A DNA stretch of 32,503 bases from positions 8,660 through 41,162 of the forward strand of contig JAQTNF010000034.1 in NCBI GenBank assembly GCA_028713995.1. The letters run 5' to 3'. How positions within the stretch are numbered: the stretch's first letter is position 1; the number at the start of each line of letters is the position of its first letter. Below are positions 8,401 through 16,361 of the stretch, in pieces. Below the pieces are notes generated by a model, which worked only from the letters and a program-made list of their open reading frames with translations, searched no databases and was not told the DNA's origin. Position numbers and translations under genes: made by a program. The DNA comes from Deltaproteobacteria bacterium (GTDB lineage Bacteria; Myxococcota_A; Polyangia; JAAYKL01).

Positions 8401-9670
8401 TGTACTTGGCGTCCTGCCCGCCGATTTCGAAGACGGTGTCCACCTCGGCATCGTAGTGTCGCGCGCCCTCGGCGTGGGCCGCGATCTCGTTGCGCACGAG
8501 GACGTGATCTCGCCCGAAGCAGCCGGAGAGCAGCGCGGCCACCACCTCGCGACCCGAGCCCGTGACCGCGAAGCCCACGACCGGATGGCCGCCCCGGGCG
8601 TCGGCCGCGAAGCGCTCGAGCAACGCGTGTGCGGCGCCCACGGGGTCGCCTCGCGTTTCCACGTAGGTCTCGAAGACCGGCTCGAGCGCATCCGTGTCCA
8701 CGGCCGCGAGCTTCGCGCCCGTCGAGCCGACGTCGACGCCCAGCACCAGCCGGCGCGGGCGGTCGTCGACGGGAACGGGCGTGCGCTCGAGGCGCGTGAC
8801 GCCCGCGAGGGCCTGCGAGAGCGGAGCGAAGGATTCCAGGGCCGTGCTTCGGTTGCGGGCCGCGAGCGACGCGAGCGGGGGAGGGGAGATCGGAGCCCGC
8901 GCGGCGGCCAGGACCGCGCCCCAGGCCTCGTTGAGCATGACCTCGTCGCCCCCGAGCTCCACGAGGCCCATGCCGCGCTCGGCTGCGAAACGCGCGAACC
9001 AGCCCCGGACACGGGCCGACCGGCTCACTCCGCCCCCGAGAACGAGGCGTCCGGGGGCGCCGTGCGACTTGACGAGGGGCTGCACCTGGCGGCAGACCGC
9101 GTCGAACAGGCCGGCCAGGAGCCGATCGCGGGTCGCGCCGGCGTTCGCCATGTGCGCGAGGTCCGTCTTCAGGATCACCGGGCAACGACCGCTCAGCGAA
9201 ACGGGATCGGAAACGCCCGCGCACAGGGCGTCGGCGTCGGCCACAGTGAGCCCGAAGCGACCGGCCATCTGGCTGAGGAAACGACCGGTGCCCTGGCCGC
9301 ACTGGCCATTCTCCCGCCACACGGTTCGTCCGCCAACCCGTCGCTCGAGGACCGTGGCGCCCCGGCTCGAGATCGTGACCAGGGTGAGCGGATCCTCGTC
9401 CGGGATCAGGTGCGCGAGGCCGAGGATCTGGGCCTGCCTGACCGGCACGGCGGGCAGACGCAGCAGGCGACCCAGGCGTCCCGTGACCGCGGCCCCCGCG
9501 ACCCCGGGCCAGTCGAGGTCGGTGAGGAGCCCCGCGACCGCCCCGGCGGGGTCCTTGCGATGGTCGACGATTCCGTGCCGTCCAGCCTCGAGACGGGCGC
9601 CCGCGCCGATCGCCTCGACGAACTTCACGGTCTCGGCGCCCACGTCGATGCCGATGTATCTCCCGGTCAT
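5411..9670 (-). CDS. Fused acyl-CoA dehydratase activase/reductase, PlsA/GeR-like candidate ether-lipid enzyme
   Basis: A 1419-residue cytoplasmic protein. Two complete BcrAD/BadFG-type ASKHA ATPase domains (about 1-265 and 306-575) each keep the cluster cysteines (Cys124 in QCGQGTG and Cys163 in GRCPV; Cys440 in ACSAGTG and Cys481 in HCSVF) and the nucleotide loops (GIDVGAET, GVDVGSTGAK, EIGGQD). A Cys-rich linker (Cys601, 607, 614) and DUF2229/HgdB-like parts follow (about 630-1110, with Cys728, Cys1066 in GKECLPF, Cys1100), then a C-terminal domain. The family couples ATP hydrolysis to low-potential electron transfer. Clostridial PlsA and bacterial GeR, which turn ester into vinyl-ether or ether lipids, share this architecture; so do activases of unknown role. 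The start overlaps the glycosyltransferase stop by 4 nt (ATGA), so the two are co-translated. The ether-lipid role is inferred from architecture and neighbours. Confidence 0.85.
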   Translation of the reverse strand: MTGRYIGIDVGAETVKFVEAIGAGARLEAGRHGIVDHRKDPAGAVAGLLTDLDWPGVAGAAVTGRLGRLLRLPAVPVRQAQILGLAHLIPDEDPLTLVTISSRGATVLERRVGGRTVWRENGQCGQGTGRFLSQMAGRFGLTVADADALCAGVSDPVSLSGRCPVILKTDLAHMANAGATRDRLLAGLFDAVCRQVQPLVKSHGAPGRLVLGGGVSRSARVRGWFARFAAERGMGLVELGGDEVMLNEAWGAVLAAARAPISPPPLASLAARNRSTALESFAPLSQALAGVTRLERTPVPVDDRPRRLVLGVDVGSTGAKLAAVDTDALEPVFETYVETRGDPVGAAHALLERFAADARGGHPVVGFAVTGSGREVVAALLSGCFGRDHVLVRNEIAAHAEGARHYDAEVDTVFEIGGQDAKYIRIEDGRVVDAALNEACSAGTGSFLEEQGRLFAGVEDVRRMGSLALDAESGIFLGQHCSVFMAEVVDEAVAAGVDQDAILAGLFDSVVRNYLVRVKGERPSGRRVLCQGMPFSSDALAAAMARRNGGSIVVPPSPGTVGALGAALLAIRSLRLDRTPEGLPVQRFVHAHLESKDAFRCTSSRGCGAPGRECRIERLTMNVDGEARTALWGGACSLHHPGDGARKLPDLAPDPCRERRRLVHDLVSRLGPPRGRPTVAMTDELLLKDLFPYFATLVHGLGFDLLTLPDCGRAALERGVEDLPSPVCAPLQLYAGAIAELLDRRPDHLLLPLLRDLPRAADEPFSTTCLLAQSSGEILRFHPFAGRTHLLEPVIDMGVGDLESRIFAASSLRLARELGIGGRRWRAAHEEACAAQREFDSGRLAIGARALEFADRQGAGAVVVLGRSYNIYSPVLNSNVFELLRELGTVAVGVDCLPVPDDVPPHPGVYWASCQRNLRAIEHVRRTPGLHAVYCSNYSCGPDSFIQHLYARAMEGRPAVVLESDGHSGDAGAKTRLAVFLDCVAADRSLGRQPAPVPDLRSVMGRVSHATHARERGELLLVPRMGPATEIVVAAFRGAGLEAECLGIPDGEALATGREHSTGKECLPFSVTLGSALERIRRGEPGRRYALFMPASSGPCRFGMYSLLDKVVLDRLGLSDRVSVVSQPLHDFYKGLEPERRMRAWAGMVACELLTAMLHHTRPVERRAGEAAALWRRSVDTLAEQVGRRDVPGLAASLATVNGDVFGFRSLLAKAAAGFAGMIDGNRDPPTVLLTGEIFVRMDAFSNDNLVARLEARGLRVSLAPVYEFTEYMDWQTMTKIREGRQPRAVSPLSSRINAAVTSKVVDRLHEAVRGPLGWERRPRTKDLLAWAGPYLRRQVATEAVLSLGAIVHGKEQGRIAGAVVVGPLECMAARVAETQLSRIAERLAMPSLSLVYNGDPLDPEQLDNFAWEILGSRT

Positions 9671-10842
9671 GAAACCGCGCTCCCGTGCGGAGCATCGAGG
9701 CGTTCCCGCATGAACGCGAGCAACCGTTCTCCGCGCGCCGTCCAGTCGAGCCCTTGCGCCCGCTGCCGGGCCGCGCGTCCCATGGCGTCACGTCGCGCCG
9801 GATCGGCGAGCAGCCCGCGCAGGGCCGCGGTCAGGGCCGCGACGTCGTCCGGAGGCACACGCAGCGCCGTTTCCCCGTGTCGCAGCAGCTCCGCCGTGTC
9901 CTCCACCTCGCCGGTCACGATCGGTCGTCCCGCCGCGAGGTACTCGAAGGCCTTGAGGGGCAGCACCGTGTTGCCGTGGCGCTCGAGCGGCTCGCGGCTG
10001 GGAGGGATGATGAGGACGTCCGCGGCCTGCAACACGAGCGCCAGCCGTTCTCCGGTCACGAACCCCGGCAGGATCACGCCCAGGCGCCTCGCCTCCCGCG
10101 CCAACGGCTCCGCTTCCGCCGCATCGAGCGCTCCGGCCATCACGAACTGCGCCTCGGACATCCGCGCCGCGGCGGCGAGCACGAGATCGACCCGCTTGAG
10201 AGGTGCGATCCGTCCCGCGTAGCAGACCGTGGGCCGCTCCGGCAGGCCGAGCGCTTTTCTGGCCTCGAACGCGGTGACCGCACGCGAGAACGCCGCGGCG
10301 TCGAAGCCGTTGTGGACGGTCTTCACCTTCCGGGGCGGCAACCCGGCCTCGACGAAGGCGCTCCGGGCGAGCTCCGAGTGGGTGACGATGCCGAGGCAGG
10401 CACGTCGAGCCGCAGCCCGCTTCAGCAGCCGCCGGGAGGAGGGGAACTGCCAGGGCAGCGGCCTATAGGTCTCGAACACGGTCGGCTGGCCGAGCAGGAT
10501 TCCCCCGAGCGCCGGCAGGACGTTGCGGGTGTAGAGCACGTCGTAGCGGCGCCGGCCGACGCGGGACGTCGCCAGGATCGCGTGAAGGAGCTTCTCGAGC
10601 TTGCGCCCTCCCGGCCACAGCGACGCGCACGTGTGGAGCGCGAAGTCGCATCCGATGCCGTAGGCCGCGCGCAGCGTCTCCGGTGTGGGCGGCTCGTGCC
10701 GCGCCGACCAGCGGGGCCCGACCGGCACGAACAGCGACACGTCCGCGCCGAGCCGGGAAAGGGCGGCGAGGGTCTGCAACACCTGCACGGCGGTCATCTC
10801 CCGCGAGGGCAGTGGCAGGTCGAGGACACAGGCGATGCGCAT
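9667..10842 (-). CDS. GT4-type glycosyltransferase
   Basis: A 391-residue two-lobed GT-B protein of the glycosyl transferases group 1 (GT4). The N-terminal lobe begins MRIACVLDLPLPSREMTAVQVLQTL. The C-terminal lobe starts at VCYAGRIAPLKRVDLVL and carries the donor-binding region HGNTVLPLKAFEYLAAGRPIV, where the Glu of AFEYLAAG is the usual nucleotide-sugar ligand. ATG 10842 is chosen over an in-frame TTG 9 nt upstream. The 3' end overlaps the PlsA/GeR-like gene by 4 nt, making a two-gene operon. A head-group glycosyltransferase for an unusual lipid is the simplest reading; sugar and acceptor cannot be told from the sequence. Confidence 0.85.
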   Translation of the reverse strand: MRIACVLDLPLPSREMTAVQVLQTLAALSRLGADVSLFVPVGPRWSARHEPPTPETLRAAYGIGCDFALHTCASLWPGGRKLEKLLHAILATSRVGRRRYDVLYTRNVLPALGGILLGQPTVFETYRPLPWQFPSSRRLLKRAAARRACLGIVTHSELARSAFVEAGLPPRKVKTVHNGFDAAAFSRAVTAFEARKALGLPERPTVCYAGRIAPLKRVDLVLAAAARMSEAQFVMAGALDAAEAEPLAREARRLGVILPGFVTGERLALVLQAADVLIIPPSREPLERHGNTVLPLKAFEYLAAGRPIVTGEVEDTAELLRHGETALRVPPDDVAALTAALRGLLADPARRDAMGRAARQRAQGLDWTARGERLLAFMRERLDAPHGSAVS

Positions 10843-10922
10843 GGTTTCCAAGGCAAACAGTACATTGTGCCGAGGCGTCGGGCCATGGGATAAAGGGTCG
10901 GGGGACGCGGGAGGAGGGACTC
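10843..10922. promoter_or_regulatory. Divergent intergenic region between the glycosyltransferase and FabG-Tes operons
   Basis: These 80 bp separate two divergent operons, so both promoters should lie here. On the plus strand a weak candidate is TTGTGC (10865-10870), 18 nt, GATAAA (10889-10894), followed by the ribosome site GGAGGAGGG (about 10910-10918). No clear palindrome is seen. On the minus strand I see no convincing pair of boxes. Confidence 0.3.
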
Positions 10923-11657
10923 ATGCTCACCGGCAAGGTCGTGCTTCTCACGGGCGGCACCGGCGCCATCGGCCAGGCGATCTGCCGGGCGGCCGCGGTC
11001 CACGGGGCCGACGTGGCCTTCACGTTCGCACACCGCGAGGCTGAGGCGCGGGAGCTGGTCCGCGAGGTGCAGGGCCTCGGCCGACGCTGCACGATGGGAC
11101 GCGTGGAGGCGTGCGATGCCGCGGCCGTCGAGTCGTTCTGCCAGGGCGTCGAGAAGGAGCTGGGTCGGGTCGACGTGCTCGTGAACAACCTCGGCGCCAC
11201 GCAGGTCATGCCCTTCGCGCTCATCGAGGAGGGCGACTGGGATGAGATGGTGGAGGTCAACCTGAAGAGCATGTTCCTGTTCACCAAGGCCGTGGTGCGC
11301 GGCATGATCCGGCGCAAGAGCGGGGTCGTGATCAACATGGGCTCGCTCGCCGGGCAGCGCATGCTCGAGGTGCCGGTGCACTACGCGACCGCCAAGGCGG
11401 GCGTCACGGGCTTCACGGTGTCGCTCGCCCGCGAGCTGTGCCGCTACGGCATCCGCGTGAACTCCGTGGTGCCGGGCCTGATCGAGGGCGGCGTGGGCGC
11501 CAACGTTCCCGAGCGCTTCCTCACCGAGTACAACCGCTACTGCGCGGCCGGGCGCCCGGGTCGTCCCGAGGAGGTGGCCGAGCTCGTGCTCTTTCTGGCC
11601 TCGGACCGCGCGTCCTACATCAACGGGCAGAGCGTGGTCATCGACGGGGGGCTCTGA
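10923..11657 (+). CDS. fabG: FabG-like 3-oxoacyl-[ACP] reductase (SDR)
   Basis: A 244-residue short-chain reductase of classical length. Motifs: TGGTGAIG (10-17; Ala in place of the usual second-to-last Gly of TGxxxGIG), NNLG (88-91, variant of NNAG), Ser141, Tyr154 and Lys158 (YATAK), and a C-terminal NGQSVVIDGGL typical of FabG. ATG 10923 has a strong ribosome site (GGAGGAGGG); frame-open sequence upstream belongs to the divergent promoter. It is the first gene of a three-gene operon with the two Tes-like genes; its stop shares a base with the next start (TGATG). NADPH reduction of a beta-keto acyl group, or of a ketone made during lipid coupling, is likely. The exact substrate is unknown. 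Confidence 0.85.
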   Translation: MLTGKVVLLTGGTGAIGQAICRAAAVHGADVAFTFAHREAEARELVREVQGLGRRCTMGRVEACDAAAVESFCQGVEKELGRVDVLVNNLGATQVMPFALIEEGDWDEMVEVNLKSMFLFTKAVVRGMIRRKSGVVINMGSLAGQRMLEVPVHYATAKAGVTGFTVSLARELCRYGIRVNSVVPGLIEGGVGANVPERFLTEYNRYCAAGRPGRPEEVAELVLFLASDRASYINGQSVVIDGGL

Positions 11658-13078
11658 TGGATGGCGGGCGAGGCGGCCGGGATCGCATCTTCCTCTCCTC
11701 CACCACCGGCATGTGCCGGGCGTGCGGCGCGGTGGTCGATGCGCGCTACGTGTCCGAGCGGGGCCGGGTCTACCTGGAGCACAGCTGCCCCGAGCACGGC
11801 GTCTTCGCGACCCTGGTGGCCGAGAGCCTGCCCTGGTACCTCGACGCACTGAAGTCGCCCGTGGCCGCCCGGCCGCCGCGACAGGTCGTGGAGCGCACGG
11901 GCGAGTGTCCTTCCTCCTGCGGGCCCTGCGAGTTCCACGCGCAGCACTGTTGCCTGCCGGTCATCCCGATCACCAACGCCTGCGACCTCGCCTGCCCCAT
12001 CTGCTTCGGGTACACGCGTCCCGATGACAACTTCCACATGTCCCCCGAGGAATTCGGTCGGCAGCTCGACTTCCTCGTCGGGGCGACGGGCGGGGTGGAC
12101 CTCATCAACGTCACGGGCGGCGAGCCGACCTTGCACCCGCGGCTCACGGATCTCCTGGTCCTGGCGAAACGGCCCGAAATCGGGCGCATCACCGTGAACA
12201 CCAACGGGCTGACCCTGGCCCGGGACGAGGACATGGTCCGGCGCCTGGCCGATCTCGGCGTGTACGTGATCCTCTCCTACGACACGGTGCGGCCGGAGGC
12301 GAGCATCAGGATCCGCGGTCGCGACATCACCGCGGAGAAACGGCGGGCCCTCGAGAACCTGGCGCGGTTCGACGTGCAGACCACGCTGCTCATGGTGCTC
12401 GCGGGCAAGGTGAACGAGCAGGACGTCGGGCCCCTGCTCGACCTCACGATCGAGACGCCCAACGTGCGCAGCCTCACGATCCAGAACATGACCTACACGG
12501 GGCAGCGCGGAAGCTCGTTTTCTCCGCGCGAGCCTCTCCCCGTCGACTCCGTCGAGCGGTTGATCGAGGAGGCGAGCCGCGGCCGGATCCTGCGGTCCGA
12601 CTTCGTGCCCCTGCCCACCGCGCACCCGCTGTGCTACGGGGTCGTGTACCTGATGGTCGGGGCCGAGGGCCGCGTCCGGTCCTTCTCCCGGATCCTCGGG
12701 CGCGAGACCCTGGCGCGGCACCTGGCGGACGGCTACCTGCTCCACCCCACGCAGGCGCTGGAGGCCGACCTGCTGCGCGCCATCGACCGCCTGTGGGCCG
12801 AGGGCGAGGATCCCGTGGCCCTGCGCACGGCCCGGGACGTCATCGGGCGGATCTTCCCTTCGGGTCGGAACCTCAGCGTCTACGAGCGCCAGCGTCGCGG
12901 CGAGCAGGCGGTGAAGACCATCTACGTCCACGCGCACATGGACGAGGATACCTGGGAGGTCGGCCGTGCCATGCGCTGCCCGGACAACGTGCCGGTGAAC
13001 GCCGAGCGGCTGGTCTGCGCGTGCAACTACAACCTGTTCCACCGCAAGGGTGACTCGCGCTTCTGGGGGGCGTCGTGA
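11657..13078 (+). CDS. Tetraether/membrane-spanning lipid synthase-like radical SAM protein, paralogue 1
   Basis: A 473-residue radical SAM enzyme of the Tes type (COG1964-like; archaeal Tes joins lipid tails by sp3-sp3 carbon bonds). Domains: N-terminal rubredoxin-like Cys pairs (Cys20, Cys23, Cys44 in HSCPEHG), a further Cys set (Cys84, 88, 91, 98, 99; CPSSCGPC), the SAM-cluster motif CDLACPIC (Cys109, 113, 116), TGGEP (153-157), and a C-terminal Fe-S region (Cys441, 454, 456) after IYVHAHMD. Compared with paralogue 2, two cysteines of the FCPLPCSHPTC segment are replaced (FVPLPTAHPLC; only Cys326 remains), so one auxiliary cluster may be absent or altered. Start ATG 11657 overlaps the FabG stop, giving tight coupling. 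The coupling chemistry is inferred from family membership. Confidence 0.82.
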   Translation: MDGGRGGRDRIFLSSTTGMCRACGAVVDARYVSERGRVYLEHSCPEHGVFATLVAESLPWYLDALKSPVAARPPRQVVERTGECPSSCGPCEFHAQHCCLPVIPITNACDLACPICFGYTRPDDNFHMSPEEFGRQLDFLVGATGGVDLINVTGGEPTLHPRLTDLLVLAKRPEIGRITVNTNGLTLARDEDMVRRLADLGVYVILSYDTVRPEASIRIRGRDITAEKRRALENLARFDVQTTLLMVLAGKVNEQDVGPLLDLTIETPNVRSLTIQNMTYTGQRGSSFSPREPLPVDSVERLIEEASRGRILRSDFVPLPTAHPLCYGVVYLMVGAEGRVRSFSRILGRETLARHLADGYLLHPTQALEADLLRAIDRLWAEGEDPVALRTARDVIGRIFPSGRNLSVYERQRRGEQAVKTIYVHAHMDEDTWEVGRAMRCPDNVPVNAERLVCACNYNLFHRKGDSRFWGAS

Positions 13079-14490
13079 TGCGCGCGGCTCACCGCGAGCC
13101 CGAGGCCTGCATCCAGGCCACGAAGGCCTTGTGCAACACGTGCGGCAGGCTCACCGCGGCCAAGATCGTGCTGCGGGGCGGCAAGGTCTACCTGGCCAAG
13201 TGGTGCGCCGAGCACGGCCTCACCGAGGCGCTCGTCTCCTCCGACGAGGGCTGGTACCTGCGCTCGCTCGGGTACGTGAAGCCCGGCACCGAGCCCCTGC
13301 GCCGGTCGGTTGCCGAGCACCGCGGCTGTCCGGACTCCTGCGGGCTGTGCCCGCGCCACGAGCAGCACACGTGCGTGCCGATCCTGGAGATTACTGATCG
13401 TTGCGACATGGGCTGCCCGGCGTGCCTCGTGCACGGGCGCGTGCAGGGCGACGTGTCACTCGATCAGGTCCGGTCGATCCTGGACCGGCTCGTGGCGTGC
13501 GAGGGCCGCATCAACATGCTCACCCTGAGCGGCGGCGAGCCCACGTCGCATCCGGAGCTCCTCTCCATCGTGGACGCCGCGCTGCGCCCCGAGATCGGCG
13601 TGGTGTCGGTCTCGACCAACGGTCTCGCCCTCGCGGCCGACGACGATCTCATCAAGGCGCTGCGCGATCGGGGGGTGGTGATCTCGCTGCAGTACGACGG
13701 CGAGAAACCCGGGACGTACGCCGCGCTGCGCGGCAGGCCGGAGCTCGCGGAGATCAAGGCGAGGCTCGTGGAGCGAGTCCTCGCCCTGGGCGGGCGGTTG
13801 TCGTTGACCATGACCCTGGCCCGGGGCGTGAACGAGGACGAGGTGGGCGGCGTCATGCGCCTGCTCCTCGGGAACGACGGGGTCGTGAGCGTCATGGTGC
13901 AGCCCTTGAGCCACGCGGGCCGGGCCATGGCCGGCATCCGCCACGATCCGCTCGACGTCGTCACGGTCCCGGACGCGGTGCGGCTCCTGGCCGCGGCTTC
14001 GGGCGGCGTGATCGAGGAGAAGCACTTCTGCCCGCTGCCGTGCTCGCACCCCACGTGCTTCGCCCTCACGTACCTGCTGCGGCTCGAGGGCGGCCGTATG
14101 ATCCCGGTGCCCGCGCTCGTGGATCCCGAGACCTACCTCGACGTCATCAAGAACCAGGCGCTCGTGGGCACGGATCCGGACTCGCTCATGCGCATCCGCG
14201 ACGGCCTGTACGCCCTGTGGACTTCGAGCGGCGCGATCCCGGAGCGCGACGCGGTGCTCAAGGTCATCCGGCAATTGCTCCTCGACGTGGATCGCGCGTC
14301 CCGCGCGGGCAACCATCGCGAGGTGCTCGGCGTGGGCGCGGCTCACGTCAAGTCGGTGTTCATCCACCACTTCATGGATCGCTACACCTTCGACCTGTCC
14401 CGGGCGGCCAAGTGCTGCAACCACTACCCGCAGGTCGGCGGCCGCCTCGTGCCGGCGTGCGTGCGCAACAACCTCCAGCCCAGGATCTAG
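13078..14490 (+). CDS. Tetraether/membrane-spanning lipid synthase-like radical SAM protein, paralogue 2
   Basis: A 470-residue second Tes-type radical SAM protein, starting at ATG 13078, which shares one base with the preceding stop. Full cysteine complement: Cys19, 22, 43 (CxxC...WCAEHG), Cys84, 88, 91, 99 (CPDSCGLC), the radical SAM motif CDMGCPAC (109, 113, 116), SGGEP (151-155), the triad Cys318, Cys322, Cys327 in FCPLPCSHPTC, and the end Cys446, 447, 461 (KCCNHYP...PACVRNN). The FIHHFMDRYTFDLSRAAKCCNHYP block is highly characteristic of Tes relatives. The set fits one SAM cluster plus several auxiliary metal centres. The two paralogues may act in sequence or as a heteromeric pair to couple acyl or alkyl tails. 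Its 3' end overlaps the convergent hydrolase gene by 4 nt. Confidence 0.87.
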   Translation: MRAAHREPEACIQATKALCNTCGRLTAAKIVLRGGKVYLAKWCAEHGLTEALVSSDEGWYLRSLGYVKPGTEPLRRSVAEHRGCPDSCGLCPRHEQHTCVPILEITDRCDMGCPACLVHGRVQGDVSLDQVRSILDRLVACEGRINMLTLSGGEPTSHPELLSIVDAALRPEIGVVSVSTNGLALAADDDLIKALRDRGVVISLQYDGEKPGTYAALRGRPELAEIKARLVERVLALGGRLSLTMTLARGVNEDEVGGVMRLLLGNDGVVSVMVQPLSHAGRAMAGIRHDPLDVVTVPDAVRLLAAASGGVIEEKHFCPLPCSHPTCFALTYLLRLEGGRMIPVPALVDPETYLDVIKNQALVGTDPDSLMRIRDGLYALWTSSGAIPERDAVLKVIRQLLLDVDRASRAGNHREVLGVGAAHVKSVFIHHFMDRYTFDLSRAAKCCNHYPQVGGRLVPACVRNNLQPRI

Positions 14491-15479
14491 TCCCCGGTCA
14501 CGAGAGGATAGATGGCCCTTGCGACACCGAGCGCATCGCCCAGGGACGGCAGCCTGGACGGCGAGACGTGGGACAGGAGCGAGGTGACGTGCAGGCGGTG
14601 GTCTCGCGCGTTCGGGAGCGACAGGAGCTCGGCGTGGATGCGCTCCGAGTGAGACACCGGCACGAGGTTGTCGCCGCGATCGTGCACGAGCCCGACCCGG
14701 CACCGGAGCCCGCCGAGCTTGCCGGCCGGAGAGATCGCCTCGAGGGTGCGACGGTTGAGGAACCGGCGGTCGACCTCGTCCACGTCGAGGTCGCGCAGAA
14801 AGCGATCGTGGAACGCCCTCTTCTCCTCGAGGGACGCCTCGCAGCAGTATCTGCGCAGGATGTCCTCGAGCGACGAGCACGCCTCGGGATCGAGGCCGAG
14901 GCGTTCCCTGCGGCGGTACGCCATGGCCATCCTGACGTAGATTGCGTCGTCGAGGTCGCGGCCGTCTCCGAGCGGCCGGGTTCTCTTCTCGTAGCGCGAG
15001 TCGCACAGGTCCGGAAACGACCATGCCGCGCCGATGGCCAGCACGAAGCGCACGCGCGGCGCGGTCGCGGGGCGGGACGCGGCCACGAGGGAGTAGCTTC
15101 CGCCCCAGCTGAACGCGGCGATGCCCACCTGTCCGAACCGCGCGTGGAGCTCCTCGATGACCGACTCCAGGGTCGTGACGTCACCCTCGTCGAAATCGAA
15201 CCGCGCGAGCCCCGGGAGCGTGGGAGCCGCGCAGATCATGCCCGAGCCCGCCAGGCACCGCGCGAGGTGCGCGAGCCTCGTGTCCTTCCGCCCGGTCATG
15301 ACGGCTCCGTGCACCGCGATGACCGCGGCCAGCGGCTGCCCGTGCGGCTCGTACAGATCGTAGACCGCGCCGGCGCCCGTTTTTCGGTCCGGGCTCTCGA
15401 TTGCGATCGGCGCCGGGGCCGGGTATCGGGAGGCGCGCACGAGCAGGGACGCGAGGCGCGCGATGTCGAGGACGCCCAT
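14487..15479 (-). CDS. Alpha/beta hydrolase
   Basis: A 330-residue hydrolase-fold protein. The nucleophile elbow is AFSWGGS with Ser124 (first Gly of GxSxG is Ala122). VIAVHGAVMTGRKD supplies the oxyanion strand-loop, and the candidate acid and base are Asp270 (HDRGDNLVP) and His297 or His304. ATG 15479 has a good ribosome site (GGAAGG) and lies 5 nt after the upstream stop, so this is the last gene of the minus-strand permease operon. No signal peptide or transmembrane helix is seen, so it is probably cytoplasmic. An esterase, lipase or thioesterase acting on the operon's lipid substrate is plausible but unproven. Confidence 0.8.
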   Translation of the reverse strand: MGVLDIARLASLLVRASRYPAPAPIAIESPDRKTGAGAVYDLYEPHGQPLAAVIAVHGAVMTGRKDTRLAHLARCLAGSGMICAAPTLPGLARFDFDEGDVTTLESVIEELHARFGQVGIAAFSWGGSYSLVAASRPATAPRVRFVLAIGAAWSFPDLCDSRYEKRTRPLGDGRDLDDAIYVRMAMAYRRRERLGLDPEACSSLEDILRRYCCEASLEEKRAFHDRFLRDLDVDEVDRRFLNRRTLEAISPAGKLGGLRCRVGLVHDRGDNLVPVSHSERIHAELLSLPNARDHRLHVTSLLSHVSPSRLPSLGDALGVARAIYPLVTGD

Positions 15480-15484
15480 GCCGG

Positions 15485-16348
15485 TCAGCCTTCCGCGGGT
15501 TTCGGCCGGATGAGCCCGAGCGGCCGGCGGAAGACCCACAGGAGCGCTCCCACGCCGGCCACGGCCAGAAGCTCCGTGGTCTCCTCCCACACGCCGGACC
15601 AGCCCGGGTTGGGCAGGAAGGTGCGGTAGAGGAAGAACCGGAACAGGGAGTAGGTCACGAAGCCGAACCCGGCGAAGAACAGACGCTTGGCCCACGCGAG
15701 CCCGCGCCTGCCCTGCAAGAGGAAGATCCACGTGGCGAGGAGCGCCGCCGCGCCGACGAGCGGATAGATGCGGAACTCGAGGAGCTGGCGCCACGCGTTC
15801 CCGTGGTGGCTGAGCCGGGTGCCATAGACGCAGTAAACGAGGCTCGACTGATCGAAGGGCAGCGTCAGCGGGATGAGCCCCAGGACGGCCAGGGCAGGGC
15901 CCACGAAGAAGAACAGCCGGTGCGGGGCGCAGGTGACGTCCTCGCGCTTCCAGCAGCGTTTGCACAGTCGGTTCACCGCGCAGGCGGCGTCCTCGTCGCT
16001 GAAGTGCAGCACCCGATCGTCGAGAAGCGTGAACAGGCCGAAGGGCAGGAGCGCGCTCATGGCCACCATGCCCGCCCCGTGCAGGAAGTCGAGGGGCTCG
16101 CTGAGCCACGAGGCCGTGTAGTAGTCGATCGCGCAGAAGGCCTCGCCGAGGAACAGGAAGAGGAGCCCGTTCCTGATGAGCGAGAGATCCCTGGCGCGCT
16201 GCCGCCGCAGCGCGATGACGAGAAGGAACGAGAGCGCCATCTGAATCGGCTTGAAACAGAAGGCGCTCGTCACGATCAGGACCTGCTCCGGGAAGCCGAT
16301 GTCGAGCGCCGGCAAGGCCGGGACTGCTGCCGCGATCTGTGCTGGCAC
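15485..16348 (-). CDS. Polytopic membrane protein with a four-cysteine loop
   Basis: A 287-residue hydrophobic protein with about six to seven membrane segments (for example around residues 22-47, 58-80, 90-109, 144-164, 195-211, 222-242, 258-273). Between two of them is a hydrophilic loop carrying Cys123, Cys129, Cys132 and Cys140 (C-X5-C-X2-C-X7-C), which could bind zinc or an Fe-S cluster. I do not recognise the family. GTG 16348 follows AGGAG at proper spacing. It sits 13 nt after the ABC ATPase gene and 5 nt before the hydrolase gene, so it is part of the same operon. A membrane redox or lipid-handling role is possible, but no function is assigned. Confidence 0.75.
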   Translation of the reverse strand: MPAQIAAAVPALPALDIGFPEQVLIVTSAFCFKPIQMALSFLLVIALRRQRARDLSLIRNGLLFLFLGEAFCAIDYYTASWLSEPLDFLHGAGMVAMSALLPFGLFTLLDDRVLHFSDEDAACAVNRLCKRCWKREDVTCAPHRLFFFVGPALAVLGLIPLTLPFDQSSLVYCVYGTRLSHHGNAWRQLLEFRIYPLVGAAALLATWIFLLQGRRGLAWAKRLFFAGFGFVTYSLFRFFLYRTFLPNPGWSGVWEETTELLAVAGVGALLWVFRRPLGLIRPKPAEG

Positions 16349-16361
16349 GAGCCTGCTCCTT

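Noticed and set aside
5600-10222. A 1540-codon open frame on the plus strand and similar long antisense frames
   Set aside because: They lie opposite the activase-fusion and glycosyltransferase genes, lack recognisable motifs, and are open because high GC makes stop codons rare. The minus-strand frames have clear family motifs.
10683-10922. N-terminal extension of the first FabG
   Set aside because: It overlaps the divergent glycosyltransferase start. The FabG fold and a strong ribosome site begin at 10923.
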